A stretch of 64,000 nt of DNA from Pyronema omphalodes. Its lineage: Eukaryota; Ascomycota; Pezizomycetes; Pezizales; Pyronemataceae. Both the position numbers and the translations under genes were made by a program. The notes under the pieces are model-generated. The model saw only the letters and a list, made by a program, of their open reading frames with translations. It was not told the DNA's origin and did no database searches. Positions 39,942-51,092 of this stretch are shown piece after piece; position 1 is the stretch's first letter, and each line of letters starts with the position of its first letter. The stretch covers positions 1 to 64,000 of the forward strand of contig JAJJXM010000113.1 of assembly GCA_024516155.1 (NCBI GenBank). Reading direction: 5' to 3'.

Positions 39942-41727
39942 TTTGTTTATTGCGACTAGAGCTACTATGGCTATTGCGCTCCACCTACTTCATACCCATA
40001 CCCTGCAACACCGCAGTTGCTCTGGGATGCAACCACCCGCGCGACCTATAATACTATGTACAGGAGATCCGGCTATGCCCAGGGTATTTCAAACAAAACA
40101 GAAACAAAAACAAAACATATTCACCCTACCAAGGAAACCTAAACTAGCCCTTCAAAACAAAAACAAAACAAAGGAAAAGCTGCGATTTATGCGGGTCAAG
40201 TGGGGAGTTTGTCAAGTGTGGAACGATATTTGTGCAGTCATTACAGCTCGCGCTCCATAGACAAATCGTTATCAGCGTCGGGGGCCTTGCCTTTCCCGGC
40301 CGGGAGAAGTTTGATCCGTACGGGGCAAAGAGGGTCGGTTGCTGGGTGAGCAGCACTGCAAAGAGCACATTTCACAGGTGGGTGGGTGCAGGCCTTTCCG
40401 GCGCGACAGGAGGGGACAGGGCATTGGTGGTCCTTGGTGCTGTGTGGTTGGGCGCAGATAGCGCAAGTGGGTTTCTCCGCTTTGCAGAGAGAGGTGTGGT
40501 GGCCGTAAACCTGGCAGTTCCGGCACTGGGTGGTTGGTGTCCAGGAGAAGTATTCGGTAATCCGGCACCTGCGGTTGAAGAGAAGGAGAGTGTTGGTGCC
40601 GATTTGGTTGAGGTTAACCATACCGCTGAGGGCGATTACCATTGTGGAGGCTTGTTTGTTGAGGCGGCGGTCGGCTGGGACTAGCCAGCGAGGCTCTTGC
40701 ATGAGTTTGAGGGTGGGGTATGTTGATTCAATCATCTGTTTCACGCCTGCACCACTGCAGATGGTCGGGATGTTGTGGACTAGAAATTTAGTCCAGCGGC
40801 TGTTGGTGGTACTGGAGATTGGCTTCATCCAGGGCATTGCGGTGAGAAATATCGTCATGTATGGTTCGTATGCTGATGCGGGGGTTGTGGGGTTGGTCGT
40901 CAACACCAATTTGTTGTGGTCGTTGATCCTTGCAAGGGTAAGGGTGGGCAGGGGGATATCGTCGGAGGTTATGATGATATTGTTGAGGCCCTTCAATATG
41001 TTGGTGGCTGCCTCTTCCCGGCTCCTGTTGAGTTTTGGGTTGTCAAGTGTAATGATGATCTCCCTTTCGATGCGGGGGAGGGCTTTCGGGATGATGGGGG
41101 CCGGTGTCTGCTTCTTTTTCTTTCGTGACACCGTGGTGAATTGTTGGTCCTTGCCTGCAACTGATGCGCTGACGCGTTCAGCCCAGGTCAGGTGGCCGGT
41201 GGTAGGTTTCTGTGGTTTGGGGGCGGCTGGGGTGGGGGTCCGCGCGGTGGACCTTCCCCTTTCAGTAGGGTTGCCGGGTTGCATGTGGGGTGCGGGGGTA
41301 GCGGTGAGTTGTCGGCGCGTACGGTTCAGCTCTGCCGTGATGGAGGCGACTTGTTTTTCGAGTTCGCGTATGCGGTTGGTGCTGGTGGCTTGTGAAGAAA
41401 GCAAGGCTTTCTCCATTCGCTCGACTTGTAGGGAGAGCTGGAGGAGGAGTTGGCGATCGGGTTCGGCGAGTGACACTCCGGCGGTGGCTGGTCTGGGTTC
41501 GTTATCGGCAGGTGGGACAGTGGGGCGTTTGCGCGCTCCACTAGGAGTTGGTGGGGATCTTTCGGGGGACGGTGGAGGAGGGGACCCGACATTGACGGTG
41601 TTCCTGAACCTGAAAGTGTCGAGATTGCGTTGTGACATGGTAGAGATGTTCTCAACAAGATAAAGAGAGGAGTCTGCGCAACTACAGACGAGGAGAAAGG
41701 GGGGCAAGCACTGGATCGAAAGTTAAC
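39942..41727 (-). mobile_element. LINE-C: gag-only LINE inserted in LTR2
   Basis: About 1.79 kb flanked by TAATC(T)GATC (39932-39941 and 41728-41736; the left copy has one extra T). It has a short leader, one full-length gag ORF, a 300-nt 3' UTR with several CAAAA-rich stretches, and a tail ending GCAATAAACAAA. No endonuclease or RT is present. Unlike LINE-B the gag is complete. Confidence 0.8.
40241..41638 (-). CDS. LINE-C gag (RRM-like region plus CCHC knuckles)
   Basis: 465 codons from the ATG that gives MSQRNLDTFRFRNTV. The frame is open 23 codons further to an ATG at 41707, but that is only 20 nt from the element end. Coiled coil around 60-105 (LLLQLSLQVERMEKALLSSQ...IRELEKQVASITAEL), TWAERVSASVAG motif, an RRM-like stretch starting REIIITLDNPKLNRSREEAATNIL, and three Cys/His knuckles near the C-terminus (CRNCQVYGHHTSLC, CAICAQPHSTKDHQC, CTHPPVKCALC...HPATDPLC). 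Typical of Tad-clade ORF1. Intact. Confidence 0.88.
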   Translation of the reverse strand: MSQRNLDTFRFRNTVNVGSPPPPSPERSPPTPSGARKRPTVPPADNEPRPATAGVSLAEPDRQLLLQLSLQVERMEKALLSSQATSTNRIRELEKQVASITAELNRTRRQLTATPAPHMQPGNPTERGRSTARTPTPAAPKPQKPTTGHLTWAERVSASVAGKDQQFTTVSRKKKKQTPAPIIPKALPRIEREIIITLDNPKLNRSREEAATNILKGLNNIIITSDDIPLPTLTLARINDHNKLVLTTNPTTPASAYEPYMTIFLTAMPWMKPISSTTNSRWTKFLVHNIPTICSGAGVKQMIESTYPTLKLMQEPRWLVPADRRLNKQASTMVIALSGMVNLNQIGTNTLLLFNRRCRITEYFSWTPTTQCRNCQVYGHHTSLCKAEKPTCAICAQPHSTKDHQCPVPSCRAGKACTHPPVKCALCSAAHPATDPLCPVRIKLLPAGKGKAPDADNDLSMEREL

Positions 41728-42977
41728 TAATCGATCACAGGCCGAATAAACTTAAGGGTCTCGTCCTGAGGTATTTGGTGTAGAATAGTAATGTCGTAAC
41801 AAGAGATCAAGTTGCTGATGCTGGAGGAGACGGTGGGAAGACATAGGGTCTTTTATAGACTTTCGTCTACAAGTTCGCCCAGACTTCCCAAGGGAACCAA
41901 CTTCCAAACTAAGCTTAGGAGATAAGACGTGAGTCAATCCTTTGACAAATCTGCCGATGGCTCGCATCATGCTGCATGCGCAATTACATTAATTGCTCAC
42001 TTGCATGATGTGCCTCGTCTCAGATTAATCCTTAACATTCCTCGCCGTGCTACCACACCTTCCAATCAGGTATTGGGGTTAAGCGCCTAGTGGAGGGTTA
42101 CTCCACTTGAGCGCATAATGCAATGACTCCTCCGATAATAACATGTGAGTCATATATCGCATGAGTCGTCTTGATCATAGATCTCCCTAGAGAATCTCGA
42201 TTGCGAGTGAAGGAATCTGACATCATAAGGCAGACTATGCCTTACCGGAGTGCACTGCCCCGTCACATTCCTGTGTGATGTCATAACAGCCCCACCTGCG
42301 CGCACTTGCGCGCAGCCACACCCTGGTGTGTACGCAAACGCCGCCTTATCTTGCAGTTGGTAGTCATTGGCCCAAGGTCGCGTCATATCAGTTGCATCCA
42401 ACAGTTTCCCTGAGTGGTGTTCCTTGCTGCAGGACGTCGTCTCATGCTAACGCAATCTTGACCCTTGTCCTGAGCTCCACTCCTGTTGGCTGACTAGACT
42501 CTGCCTTGTTCCTTGGCCGACTATCCGCCCAACTCAGACCTCGGATGATCCAATTCGTCTGCCTTGCACTGTCCTGAGAATTCCCTTCTCTTGCAAGCCC
42601 TCTGGTAGCCGTGCTTGGTGGAACACAACCTCAAGTATAAGGAGGTGTCCTTTCGCCGTCGTCTTCTGTCTCCATCAGCGTCGTCTGTAGTTTTCTCATG
42701 GGTAAGTCGACACCCATGAGGTAAGTTGTTCCTCGTTCCCATCCATCTGTGATCCTCCCAAACTGACAGTGAATAACAGGTAGCGACGCCTCGGGCCGGG
42801 ATCCTCGTGAGGTCCTTTCGGAAAGTCACGAATGACGTGACGTGGCTAGCTGGAGCTCCTCAGGGGGTTCCGGCCCGGGATACTAACCTTATTATTCATT
42901 CCCCTGTCGAGTTTGCCATGTTCTCTAAATGTTATACATGTTACCTATTCTATACTCACACAATATAGGGTGTGACA

Positions 42978-43030
42978 CGTAGCCACAATGCTTCTCTGGT
43001 GGCCTCACTGCAGGCGATGTATTTGGCCTC
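42978..43030 (-). pseudogene. Ty1/copia RNase H scrap
   Basis: The minus strand reads ISTLEAKYIACSEATREALWL, the conserved S-x-EAEYxAxSEAxxEAxWL block at the end of copia polyproteins. About 50 bp only, cut by LTR2 on one side and by a LINE-A 3' UTR piece on the other. It is the only copia trace in the window. Confidence 0.65.
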
Positions 43031-43089
43031 CAAGGTTGATAAATGTCAAAAGCAAAAACAAAACAAAGTCCCGTCTCTACCTCCGCTGA
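43028..43089 (-). repeat. Duplicated piece of LINE-A 3' UTR
   Basis: AATGTCAAAAGC...CTCCGCTGA repeats 32171-32218 almost exactly, up to the same base where an LTR begins. The result is that LTR1 and LTR3 have the same left flank. Confidence 0.85.
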
Positions 43090-44498
43090 TGTGAACCTGG
43101 GCACAGCTTCGACTATGCAGAGGCTTATCCGATTGTATCTCTAGTGCTTCGTTCTCAGTGTTGACAGACACTTCGTTCCCAAGAACAGACAGACACTTCG
43201 TTCCCAAGAACTAATAGAGCTTATCCAAAGATAAAGCTAGGAAGAGAATTAATCGATCACAGGCGGAATAAACTACAGGGTTGTCTTCGGAGGTATTCGT
43301 TGGTGTAAATAGGTATCGTCGCGTAGAGGATCAAATGGTTGATAATGGAGGAGAGAGAGGGAAGACAAAGGCTCTTTTATAGACTTTCGTCTACAAGTTC
43401 GCCCAGACTTCCTAGGGAACCAATTTCCAAACTGAGCCAAGGAGATAAGACAAGAGTCATTTCTGAGACGCATCTGCTGATAGATTGCATCATACGAAGT
43501 GCGTAATCATATTGATTACTTGCTTGCATGATGCCTGCTATCGTCAGACTAATCCTTGACATTCCTCTCTGTACTACCACACCTTCCAATCAGGTGTCAG
43601 GGTTATGAGTCATATGGGAGGGCAACTCCGCTTGACTGCATAATGCATGAACTCCTCTGACAAATAACATGTGAGTCATTTATCTTGTGAGTCGTGCTAT
43701 CATAGATCTCCCTAGAGAATCTCGATTGCGAATGGAGGAATCTGACATCATAAGGCATCCATGCCCTACCGGAGTGGATCACTCCGACACATTCCTGTGT
43801 GATGTCATTATGGCTCCACCTGGGCGCACTTGCGCGCAGCCACACCCTGGTGTGGATGCAAACGCCGAGCTGTTCCTTGGTTGGTAGTCAATAGCCTAAG
43901 GGCACGTCATATCGGTTCCACCAAACAGTTTCCTTGAGAGGGTTGCATGCTTATGGACGTCGTCTCATGCCTTAGCAATCTTGACCCTTGTCCATAGCCC
44001 CACTCCTGTTTGCCGACTAGACTCTGCCTTATCTTCCTGGCTGACCATTGACCCAACTAAGTAACACCGGATGATTTCGTCGCACCGCTCTCCACATCCT
44101 TGGAACTCTCTTCCGATGCAGACCCCTTTGTAGCCGTGAACTTCCGAACACTCTTCAAGTATAAGGAGGTGTCCTTTCGTCTTCGTCTTCGTTCTCCATC
44201 AGCGTCGTTCGTAGTTGCTCAAGGGTAAGTCGACACCCATGAGGTAAGTGTTCCCCAATCTCTTCTCTTCTGAATCCTCCCAAACTGACATTGAATAATA
44301 GTTGCGACGCCTCGGGCCGGGATCCTCGTGAGGTCCTATCGGAAAGTCACGAATCACGTGACGTGGCTTGGCGGAGCTCCTCTGGGGGTTCTGGCCCGGG
44401 ATACTAATCTGACTATTCATTCTCTGTCGAGTTTGCCATATTCTCCATTGCGTTATATATGATACCAATTCTATCCTCACACATTTTAGGGTGTGACA
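43090..44498 (-). repeat. Solo-like LTR of the Gypsy-C family (LTR3)
   Basis: 1409 bp with GCTGA on both sides (43085-43089 and 44499-44503), so by itself it looks like a solo LTR inserted in the LINE-A#2 3' UTR. It differs from LTR1 at only about nine positions. Confidence 0.92.
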
Positions 44499-45007
44499 GC
44501 TGATCCTCCCTTAGGCTGTGATTTTGTGGTCCTGTCCCCACTATTACTTCGTTGGTCTTGTTGTCCAACCGCGTCTGCTGTTCCAGTGCCCTGTTCGCAC
44601 AGACGCCACCGCGCCGGGTGTCCTCTCTTTCCTCCACCCTTCCCCTCCCATGTTTTAGCCGTTTTTCCCGCCTTTATTTCCTCCACGAACAAAAAAGAAA
44701 AAGATAACCTCCGCCGGCCCACTCTGCCCCTTCCCATCGCGCCTCTCTCTCCTCGTGCAATCCCGTATACCCCTTCCGCCCTTAAAAACAAAACAAAAGA
44801 AAGGAAATAATCAAAGGAAAAGCTCTCGTCGCGCAATCCCGTCCCCCCTTCCTACCCCGGTCCCTTCTCCTTCCACTGTCTTCTCCTATCCAACTCCGCC
44901 CGCGATAACAAAGAAAACAGAAAAGCAAAGAAAATGAGAAGGAATACATGATGTCAAAAGAGAACGACGAATCTATACCGCACGGAGAAGTCAAGCGGTA
45001 CTGCTTA

Positions 45008-48000
45008 TTAGCTGTCAATGAAACGGGGGTGGTCTCGCCTGCGAGTCCTACTTAACCTGGCATGAGCCCATACCCAAGTAGCGACCTTTGTCGCGGAGAT
45101 AAACGAAGAGAGAGCCTTTGTGCCGGAGGGGGTGTAGAGGATGTTGTCCAAATTGATCCGGGAGTTCCTGTGGAGTTTGAGATCCTGTCGAAGTGTTGTC
45201 CGGGCGTCCTGGTGATCTGGGCAGCTGAGGAGCAGGTGCCGAGGGGTCTGAGGGGGGTGTAGCGGGCAGCTACAACATCGCGATGGGTAGGAGTCTGTCG
45301 GCGGGTGTGCCAGGTAGTCCAGAAAGTATCCGTGTCCTGTACGAAGGCCAAAGATCGCGGTAGAGAGCCACCGGGGGTTGTCGACGTAGATGGGATCCAT
45401 GCGTCTCCGGTGCGGGGCAGAGTATGTGTGTGGTCGATCGGAGGAGGAGTACCAGTGCGTCCAGTCGGCAACGGTCTTCTCGCGTGCTTTCTTGCGTAGC
45501 CGGGTGAGCGTAATGGGTAGATTCGCACGGGGGAGGGATTCGGTGGCTTGTTTAGCCAGGCGGTCTGCGGCATCGCTGCCGGGTATGTCGGAGTGACCGG
45601 GGATCCAGTGGAGGGTGACTGTGACGTCGTGTTGTAGCAGGGCTTCGGCTGTCTCATGTATCGTGTGGGCTATTTCCTGGCCAGGGCCGCGTCGGAGGTG
45701 TGAGGCACGTTGGAGCGCCGCTTTGTTGTCGCTAAAGATGTGCAGTCGACGGTTGTGGAGGTTGAGGCGAGTGATGTATTTCAAGCACGTTAAGAGGCAT
45801 TCTTGAATTGCGCGTACCTCTGCATCGAACACTTCAGCTGTGTCTCCCATAGGTACGATGGCGTTAATGGTGGTGGGTAGTCCAGTGGTGATGGTGTATC
45901 CGGCGCCAGTGCCAGAGGCGGTCTGCGACCCGTCCGTGTAGGCGATGATGACATTGCGGCGTCGTCTGAGGTTGTCGAGGAGTAGGAGGTGGGTGTGCAC
46001 TGTCTCGGGTTTCGGGGCTGTGGGGATGTCGACGGTTAAGAGGTTTTCGTCGGCGTCGAGCGGAACGGGGAGGCAGGTGTCTTCGACCGGTGCGTTGAGA
46101 GGGAGCCAAGGCGAGAGAGAGTGTAGAGCGCTGAGGAGGCGCGTGGGCTGTCGCGTGGTGTTGTGCCACGGGTGGTCGTACTCGTTTGCGATCTCAATAG
46201 CGGCGGATTGTAAGCTCGGTATGGGGAAGGACGTGGGAAACCGGCGTGCGATCGGGTGTGTCGGAGGGAGAGTGAGCACGCGAAGTGCGTATTGGCGTTG
46301 CTTGTGGTCCAGGCGTATCGATACCGGAGGTAGGGCGGTCTCGTTATGGAGCGCCAGTGTGGGAGTCGAGTTAAAGGCGTTGAGTATGCGGCGTAGGGCT
46401 GAATTTTGCTGGGTTTGTAGTTTCGAGGCAAGGTCTCTCTGTCGCGTCCACCATATCTCCGCGCCAAAGTCCGCACGGGTTTGGACGCATGCCTGGAAAA
46501 TTAGTCGGGTCGCGAGGGGAGACAGACCTGTTTCATATCTTGCTAATCGGCATGGTGCGTTGAGCGTTCTTTGTGCGGCGGCTGTTTTTCTACGTACATG
46601 TGCTTTAAAGTTAAGGCGTCTGTCTAGGTACATACCGATCCATCGTACAACATCTTTTTCTCCTCCCTGCGTCCCAGGGCTCACTATCGTACCGTTTGGT
46701 AGTTTTACTTTCTCATTGTCTGTGATTGTATCTGACCTCGCCCAGTGGAAATGGAGGAGTTCCGTCTTTGAGTCGTCAAAGGCCACAGCGTTGGAAGCTG
46801 CCCAAGTGAATGCTGTTTTGGTGACTTTTTCCAGGAGGCGTGCGTTTTCTTTCCGGGTTCGACTCTGTGCGACGATTGCGACGTCATCCATGTAACTGGG
46901 GGTCCACGCGAACGGGTGTTCCTGCATTAGTGCGTCGAAGAGCGGTCTTAAGTACAGGAGGAACAGGATCGGTGATGCTGGGGAACCCTGGGGGATTCCC
47001 GTTTTAATTGGGCGTTGGCGATCTGTTTGTCCGTCAAAGGATAGAGCGGTCGTCCTTTCGGCGAGGAAGGTTTCGCACCATGTTCGGATTTGTCGGGGGC
47101 AGCCTAGCTGGTGTAGTGTCTGCTGAAGGCGGTCGGCGGAGACATTGTCGAAAGCTCCGCGTACGTCTAGGAAAAGTGCTGTGGTGATAAGTTTCTGTTG
47201 CTTACCCATTTCGATGTCGTGGACGATTGCCATTGCGGCGTCGATGGCGGATCGCTGCGGGCGGCCTCCTATTTGGTCTCGGTGTAACAGTTCCCGGGTC
47301 TCCGCGAGTTGTCCGAGCCGAGTCGCCATTAATTTCTCTAACGTTTTTCCAAGGCAGTTCAGCAGGGCGATTGGGCGGTATGCCTTTGGATTTGCGTAGT
47401 CGGGTTTGTTAGGTTTTGGTATAATTACCGTCGGGGCCTGCCTCCACCCGCGGGGATGGTACCCTACAGTGCCCAGCGTCCAGTATAGATTGGTTAGGTA
47501 TGTGGGGACGGCGAGATACACTTGGCGGAGACAACCAAAGGTTATCCCGTCGGGTCCTGGGGCTTTCGAGGGGGAAGAGGTAAAGATGGCTTGTTTGACC
47601 TCCGACGGCGAGAAGGTCGTCCACGCTGTCTCTCTGCGACAGGGGAGGGTGGATGAGGGGGGCGGGGGAGGTGGTGGGGGGAATAACATCTGAAATGCCT
47701 CTACTTTCCTGTTGAACGAACTGCAGAGTTCCTCCCTACCGTTGATTGTGGCGCGGATATTCGGAGTGAGTTGGGCACGGCGCGGGTTTGTGTATTTGAA
47801 GGCCCTCCAGACGTCTGGTCCTTCTGCCTGAGCCAGATACTCTTTCCACATCGCATCCTTGGCATGTCTTATCTGACGGAGATACATGTTTCGTAGGCGG
47901 CGGTAAATGGTGTGGTTAGTGTCTGAGCCTGTTGATTTCCACCTTCTTTTTGCGCGGGTCATATCCTTTCTGGCGGTGGTGACCTCCACCGTCCACCAAC

Positions 48001-48950
48001 GTTTCGATCGGGTGGTGACTTGTAGTACGGGGGTGGAGGCGCGAGCTGCATCGAGGATATGTTCTCTCGCGTGGCGCGCCCAGGCGTCGAGGTTTTCGGG
48101 TGTGGGGTTGGAGGCGTATTGACTCCACTGTGTTGTCAATGCGGAGATGGATGCTTGGAGGGTCGTGGAGAACAAGGCCCAGTCTGTTTTCCGCCAGTTG
48201 AGACGTTCCGGTGGGGGGGTAGGTTCTATGTCTGGGTGCACAGTTTGGATGTCGAAGCGAATTACTTCGTGGTCCGACCCGGTGGCTAATTCATCGTCTA
48301 TGGCCCAGTTTCCTACCTCTTCCATCATGGCTGGCGAGGCCAGGGTCAAGTCGATAACGGAGGATCTAGTCCCCCGTTGGTAGTAGTGTGTCGGGGTGTC
48401 TGGGACGGAAACCAATCTCCAATTTTTCTGTTCTATAAGGTGTACCACTTCACTGGCACGTTTGGGTGTGCGTGTTGCGGAGTTCCATAGAGCGTGGTGA
48501 GCGTTGAGGTCACCTGTTATAACGCATCTGCGTGGGAGGGAAAGGGGTGATAGGGAGCGGGGAATTGTGTAGGTTTGGGTTTCGGGGGTCACGTTCATTA
48601 TAAATATTTAAAAGGAAAAACGCGGGGATGAGATCTGTACCTACCTCGAGGACCTGGAGGTCCGGGTCTGTACATATGTCTGTGCGTTGTGATACTTGCA
48701 GGTAAGGGTTTGTGCGGTTGATATACGCCGCTGTCCTGTTGGAGGCTCTGTCACCGCGGGGGGGCAGGACCAACGTGAAGGCGGGGTGGGTGGTGGCGAA
48801 GGCGGGGTCGGTGATGTTGATTTCCTGTAGCAGGATGATGTCTGCTGTTGTGCAGGCGCTGTTAAGGAGGGAGTCGAGGGCTGGGCGTTGGCGATTCATG
48901 TTATGGGAAACTATTCGGATTGTGGTTGCCAATTGGTTGTAATCAGACAT
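45008..48950 (-). pseudogene. LINE-A#2 ORF2: endonuclease, RT, RNase H, Cys/His (one frameshift)
   Basis: About 1314 codons with a single break. A G run of five (near 48588) replaces four in LINE-A#1 and splits the endonuclease (48510-48950, MSDYNQLATTIRIVSHNMNRQRPALD) from the remaining 1196 codons. Downstream everything is open: GDLNAHHALW and SDHEVIRF (endonuclease), APGPDGITFG, FLDVRGAFDNVS, GIPQGSPASP and YMDD (RT), IAYTDGSQTASGTGAGY, EVFDAEVRAIQ, IFSDNKAAL, GSDAADRLAK (RNase H D-E-D-D), CSCPLHPPQTPRHLLLSCPDH (C-terminal Cys/His). The start overlaps the ORF1 stop by 8 nt (ATGTCTGA). An almost functional copy. Confidence 0.9.
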
Positions 48951-50635
48951 GTTGGATCATGTCGGTGTCTTTGTCTGTAGGGTTGGGTGAGGTAGAGGCG
49001 GCGGGTTGGGTTGCCTCTCTGGCTTCCTTGTGGATGCGGAGGCGAGTCGGGCATTGTTTGTGAAAGGCGGGATGGTCATGTTCGGGGATGCCAGCCTCGA
49101 CGCAGTTTCTGCATTCGTACTTAGTGTGTGAGCACGACTTACCGTTTCTCGTCGGGCATTCGGTGCAGTTGTGGTTCTCCGTGGGGTGTTCTTTTCCACA
49201 CAGGGCGCATATCGGTCCGGGGGGTCCAGTGCAGGTTGCGTGGTGGTGGCCGTAGAGTTGGCACCGTTGACATTGATCGGTTTTCCTCGCGGTGAAGTAT
49301 TCGGTGACCCTTCGCGCTTCGAAGAGGACCAGCACCTTACGGCGTTTGAGGAAGGCCAACTCGTCGGGCGTGCGCACTGCAATTACGACACTGGAGGCCG
49401 TCTTGCCAGCGCGCTTTTCTGCCGTCGTCATGTACCGCGGAGCCTGAGCCAGGGTGACCGGGTTGTTGCTCCGTTCGATTTCTTCTCGGAGGAGGCGCAT
49501 TGCTTCCTCAGTGTCGGGGTAGATGTCCGTGGGGATGCCGTGGACAGCGAGTTTATACCATCTTTCGTTGATGCGAGGGTTCTCGAGAGAGGGGTGTACC
49601 GTTTGGGCAGCGCGCTGAATTGTTTCTAAGTGTGCGGTTGGCTCTTCGGTGGTGGTAGCAGGGTTCAGTGTCAAGATGATATTTCCCGCTTGGTTTTTGC
49701 GGACCGTGGTGACTCCCATGTGAGAGGGGGCTTTGGCCTCCAGCAGTGCTTTGTTCACTGCGAAGCCCACTTCTACTCTCGTGTGGAGCGGGAGGACACT
49801 GGGGTTGGGGCAGGGCAGGATGATTTCCTGGGGGCGGGTTCGGGGCTGTCGTTTAACGACGGGGCGAGTAGTGGCGGGTGTGGGGTTGGTGGGGGGGATT
49901 GGCTTTGAGGAGAGTTTTGGTCTTGGAGGGGTCCGCCCACGGCGTCGAGGGTGCGTTGGAGGGGCGGCTTGTAGTCCGGGGTGCGTCGAGGGGGATGGCG
50001 ATGTTGTTGCTGCGCAAGATTTCTTCGAGTATGTGGCATCTCGCCATCCAATGGTGTACGTCGTTGGTGATGGGCTTGGTGGCGGGTGCGGTGTCGGGGG
50101 CGGTCGGGGGGTTGTCGGCGAGGTGGTTGGTTCGGGGCTGGGTGTTGGTTCGGTGTAGTTTGTCGATGCGTTTGGTCACAGTTTCGAGGCGTTGATTCAT
50201 TGGGCGGAGGAGATCCATGATGTTCGTCTTGATCAATTCGGATAAGGTCGCGAGGGTTACGTCGGATGTAGTTATTGCGTGCTGGCTGTCGTTGAGGTCC
50301 AGGTCAGAGTCGGAGTCGGAGTCAGTGTCGGGGCAGCTGTCAGTGTCCATAGCGGTCGGCATTGTTTCGACGGGGGTCCCATCGAGGTTCACGGGGGTGT
50401 TTGTTTTCGGTCGGGTGGCATTTTTGCGGAGGAGGTCGAGGTCAAGTCTAGAGTCGGATTTTTTGGTGGGGCGTTTGGTGACTTTTCCGGTGACGGTCGT
50501 TGATTTCTTAGAGGTCGCGATGGCGGAGGAGCCAGCGTGCGGGGCGTTGATTCGGGAAAGCTCGTCGGGGCTAAAAATGATCCCGGGTACCTGCATACGC
50601 GAGGGCGTGGCAGGGATGGGTGCGTTAGCGTCCAT
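48943..50635 (-). pseudogene. LINE-A#2 ORF1 (one frameshift)
   Basis: Same protein as at 22917-24608. The frame breaks near 49850-49890 in a G run (GGTTGGTGGGGGGGATTGG, one base longer than in LINE-A#1), giving an N-terminal piece 49853-50635 and a C-terminal piece 48943-49770 that holds the knuckles (CQRCQLYGHHHATC onwards). Confidence 0.88.
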
Positions 50636-51092
50636 CGCTTAACCGGTGGTGCGGTAAGCGATGGCGAAGAGTCACGTGAGGAGGCTCTCGCTAAGCGAGC
50701 ACGAAAATTTCTCGCGAGGAAAGGGGTCCGGAAGGGGGGAAATTTGGGGTATCACCACAACCAGTGCTGCTGGTGGGGGGGGGATTTGGGGGGGGGGGGG
50801 ATTTGGGGGGGGGGGGGGGGATTTCGGCATGCCGAAACCGAAAATAAGGTCGGTTTGATGATTGGAGGGCGTGTGGTGGAGCGGCGTTGATGAAAGTGCC
50901 CGGAATCCGGCCCGGAGGTCCCAGAATCGCGTTTTTCCGCTGAATCTCAACGGTAAACGGTAGCTGGGTTCCGAAAATCGAGATTCGGGGTAATTCCGAG
51001 GTAAGAAATCGATTACCGATTCGAAAATCGGGGAAATTGTTGTTGTTGTCGCAAATGTAGGGGGGGGTCAGCGGTTGCTGTGTGGTGTCGGT
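50636..51092 (-). promoter_or_regulatory. LINE-A#2 5' leader with poly-C runs
   Basis: Counterpart of 24609-25048, with an additional C-run block (50778-50820: runs of 9, 12 and 13). No gene is seen. The variable number and length of the runs is the main difference from LINE-A#1. Confidence 0.6.

Larger units (their letters stand above)
39772..42977 (-). repeat. Gypsy-C 5' LTR (LTR2), split by LINE-C, mosaic
   Basis: The two parts 39772-39941 and 41728-42977 together make about 1410 bp after removing the LINE-C duplication, matching the 1409-bp LTR. The first about 200 bp (U5/R side) are nearly identical to LTR1. From about 41762 on, identity falls to roughly 80 percent with small indels. 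The right end ...GGGTGTGACA (42977) is followed by CGTAG, which does not match the left flank GGTGA of LTR1. Confidence 0.75.
32089..51092 (-). mobile_element. LINE-A#2, near-complete, holding Gypsy-C and other insertions in its 3' UTR
   Basis: 5' end at 51092 (CACCACACAGCAACC downstream of a short ACCGA), leader, ORF1, ORF2, 3' UTR interrupted at the CCGCTGA site, and tail at 32089-32218. TSD TCGAGTTAAAGGC at 32076-32088 and 51093-51105 inside an older LINE-A. Its coding part is less damaged than that of LINE-A#1. Confidence 0.82.

Noticed and set aside
44499..51092. CRISPR arrays, tRNA, rRNA or prokaryotic operons anywhere in the window
   Set aside because: No regularly spaced repeats of that kind and no structural RNA was recognised. 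All gene families present are eukaryotic retroelements.
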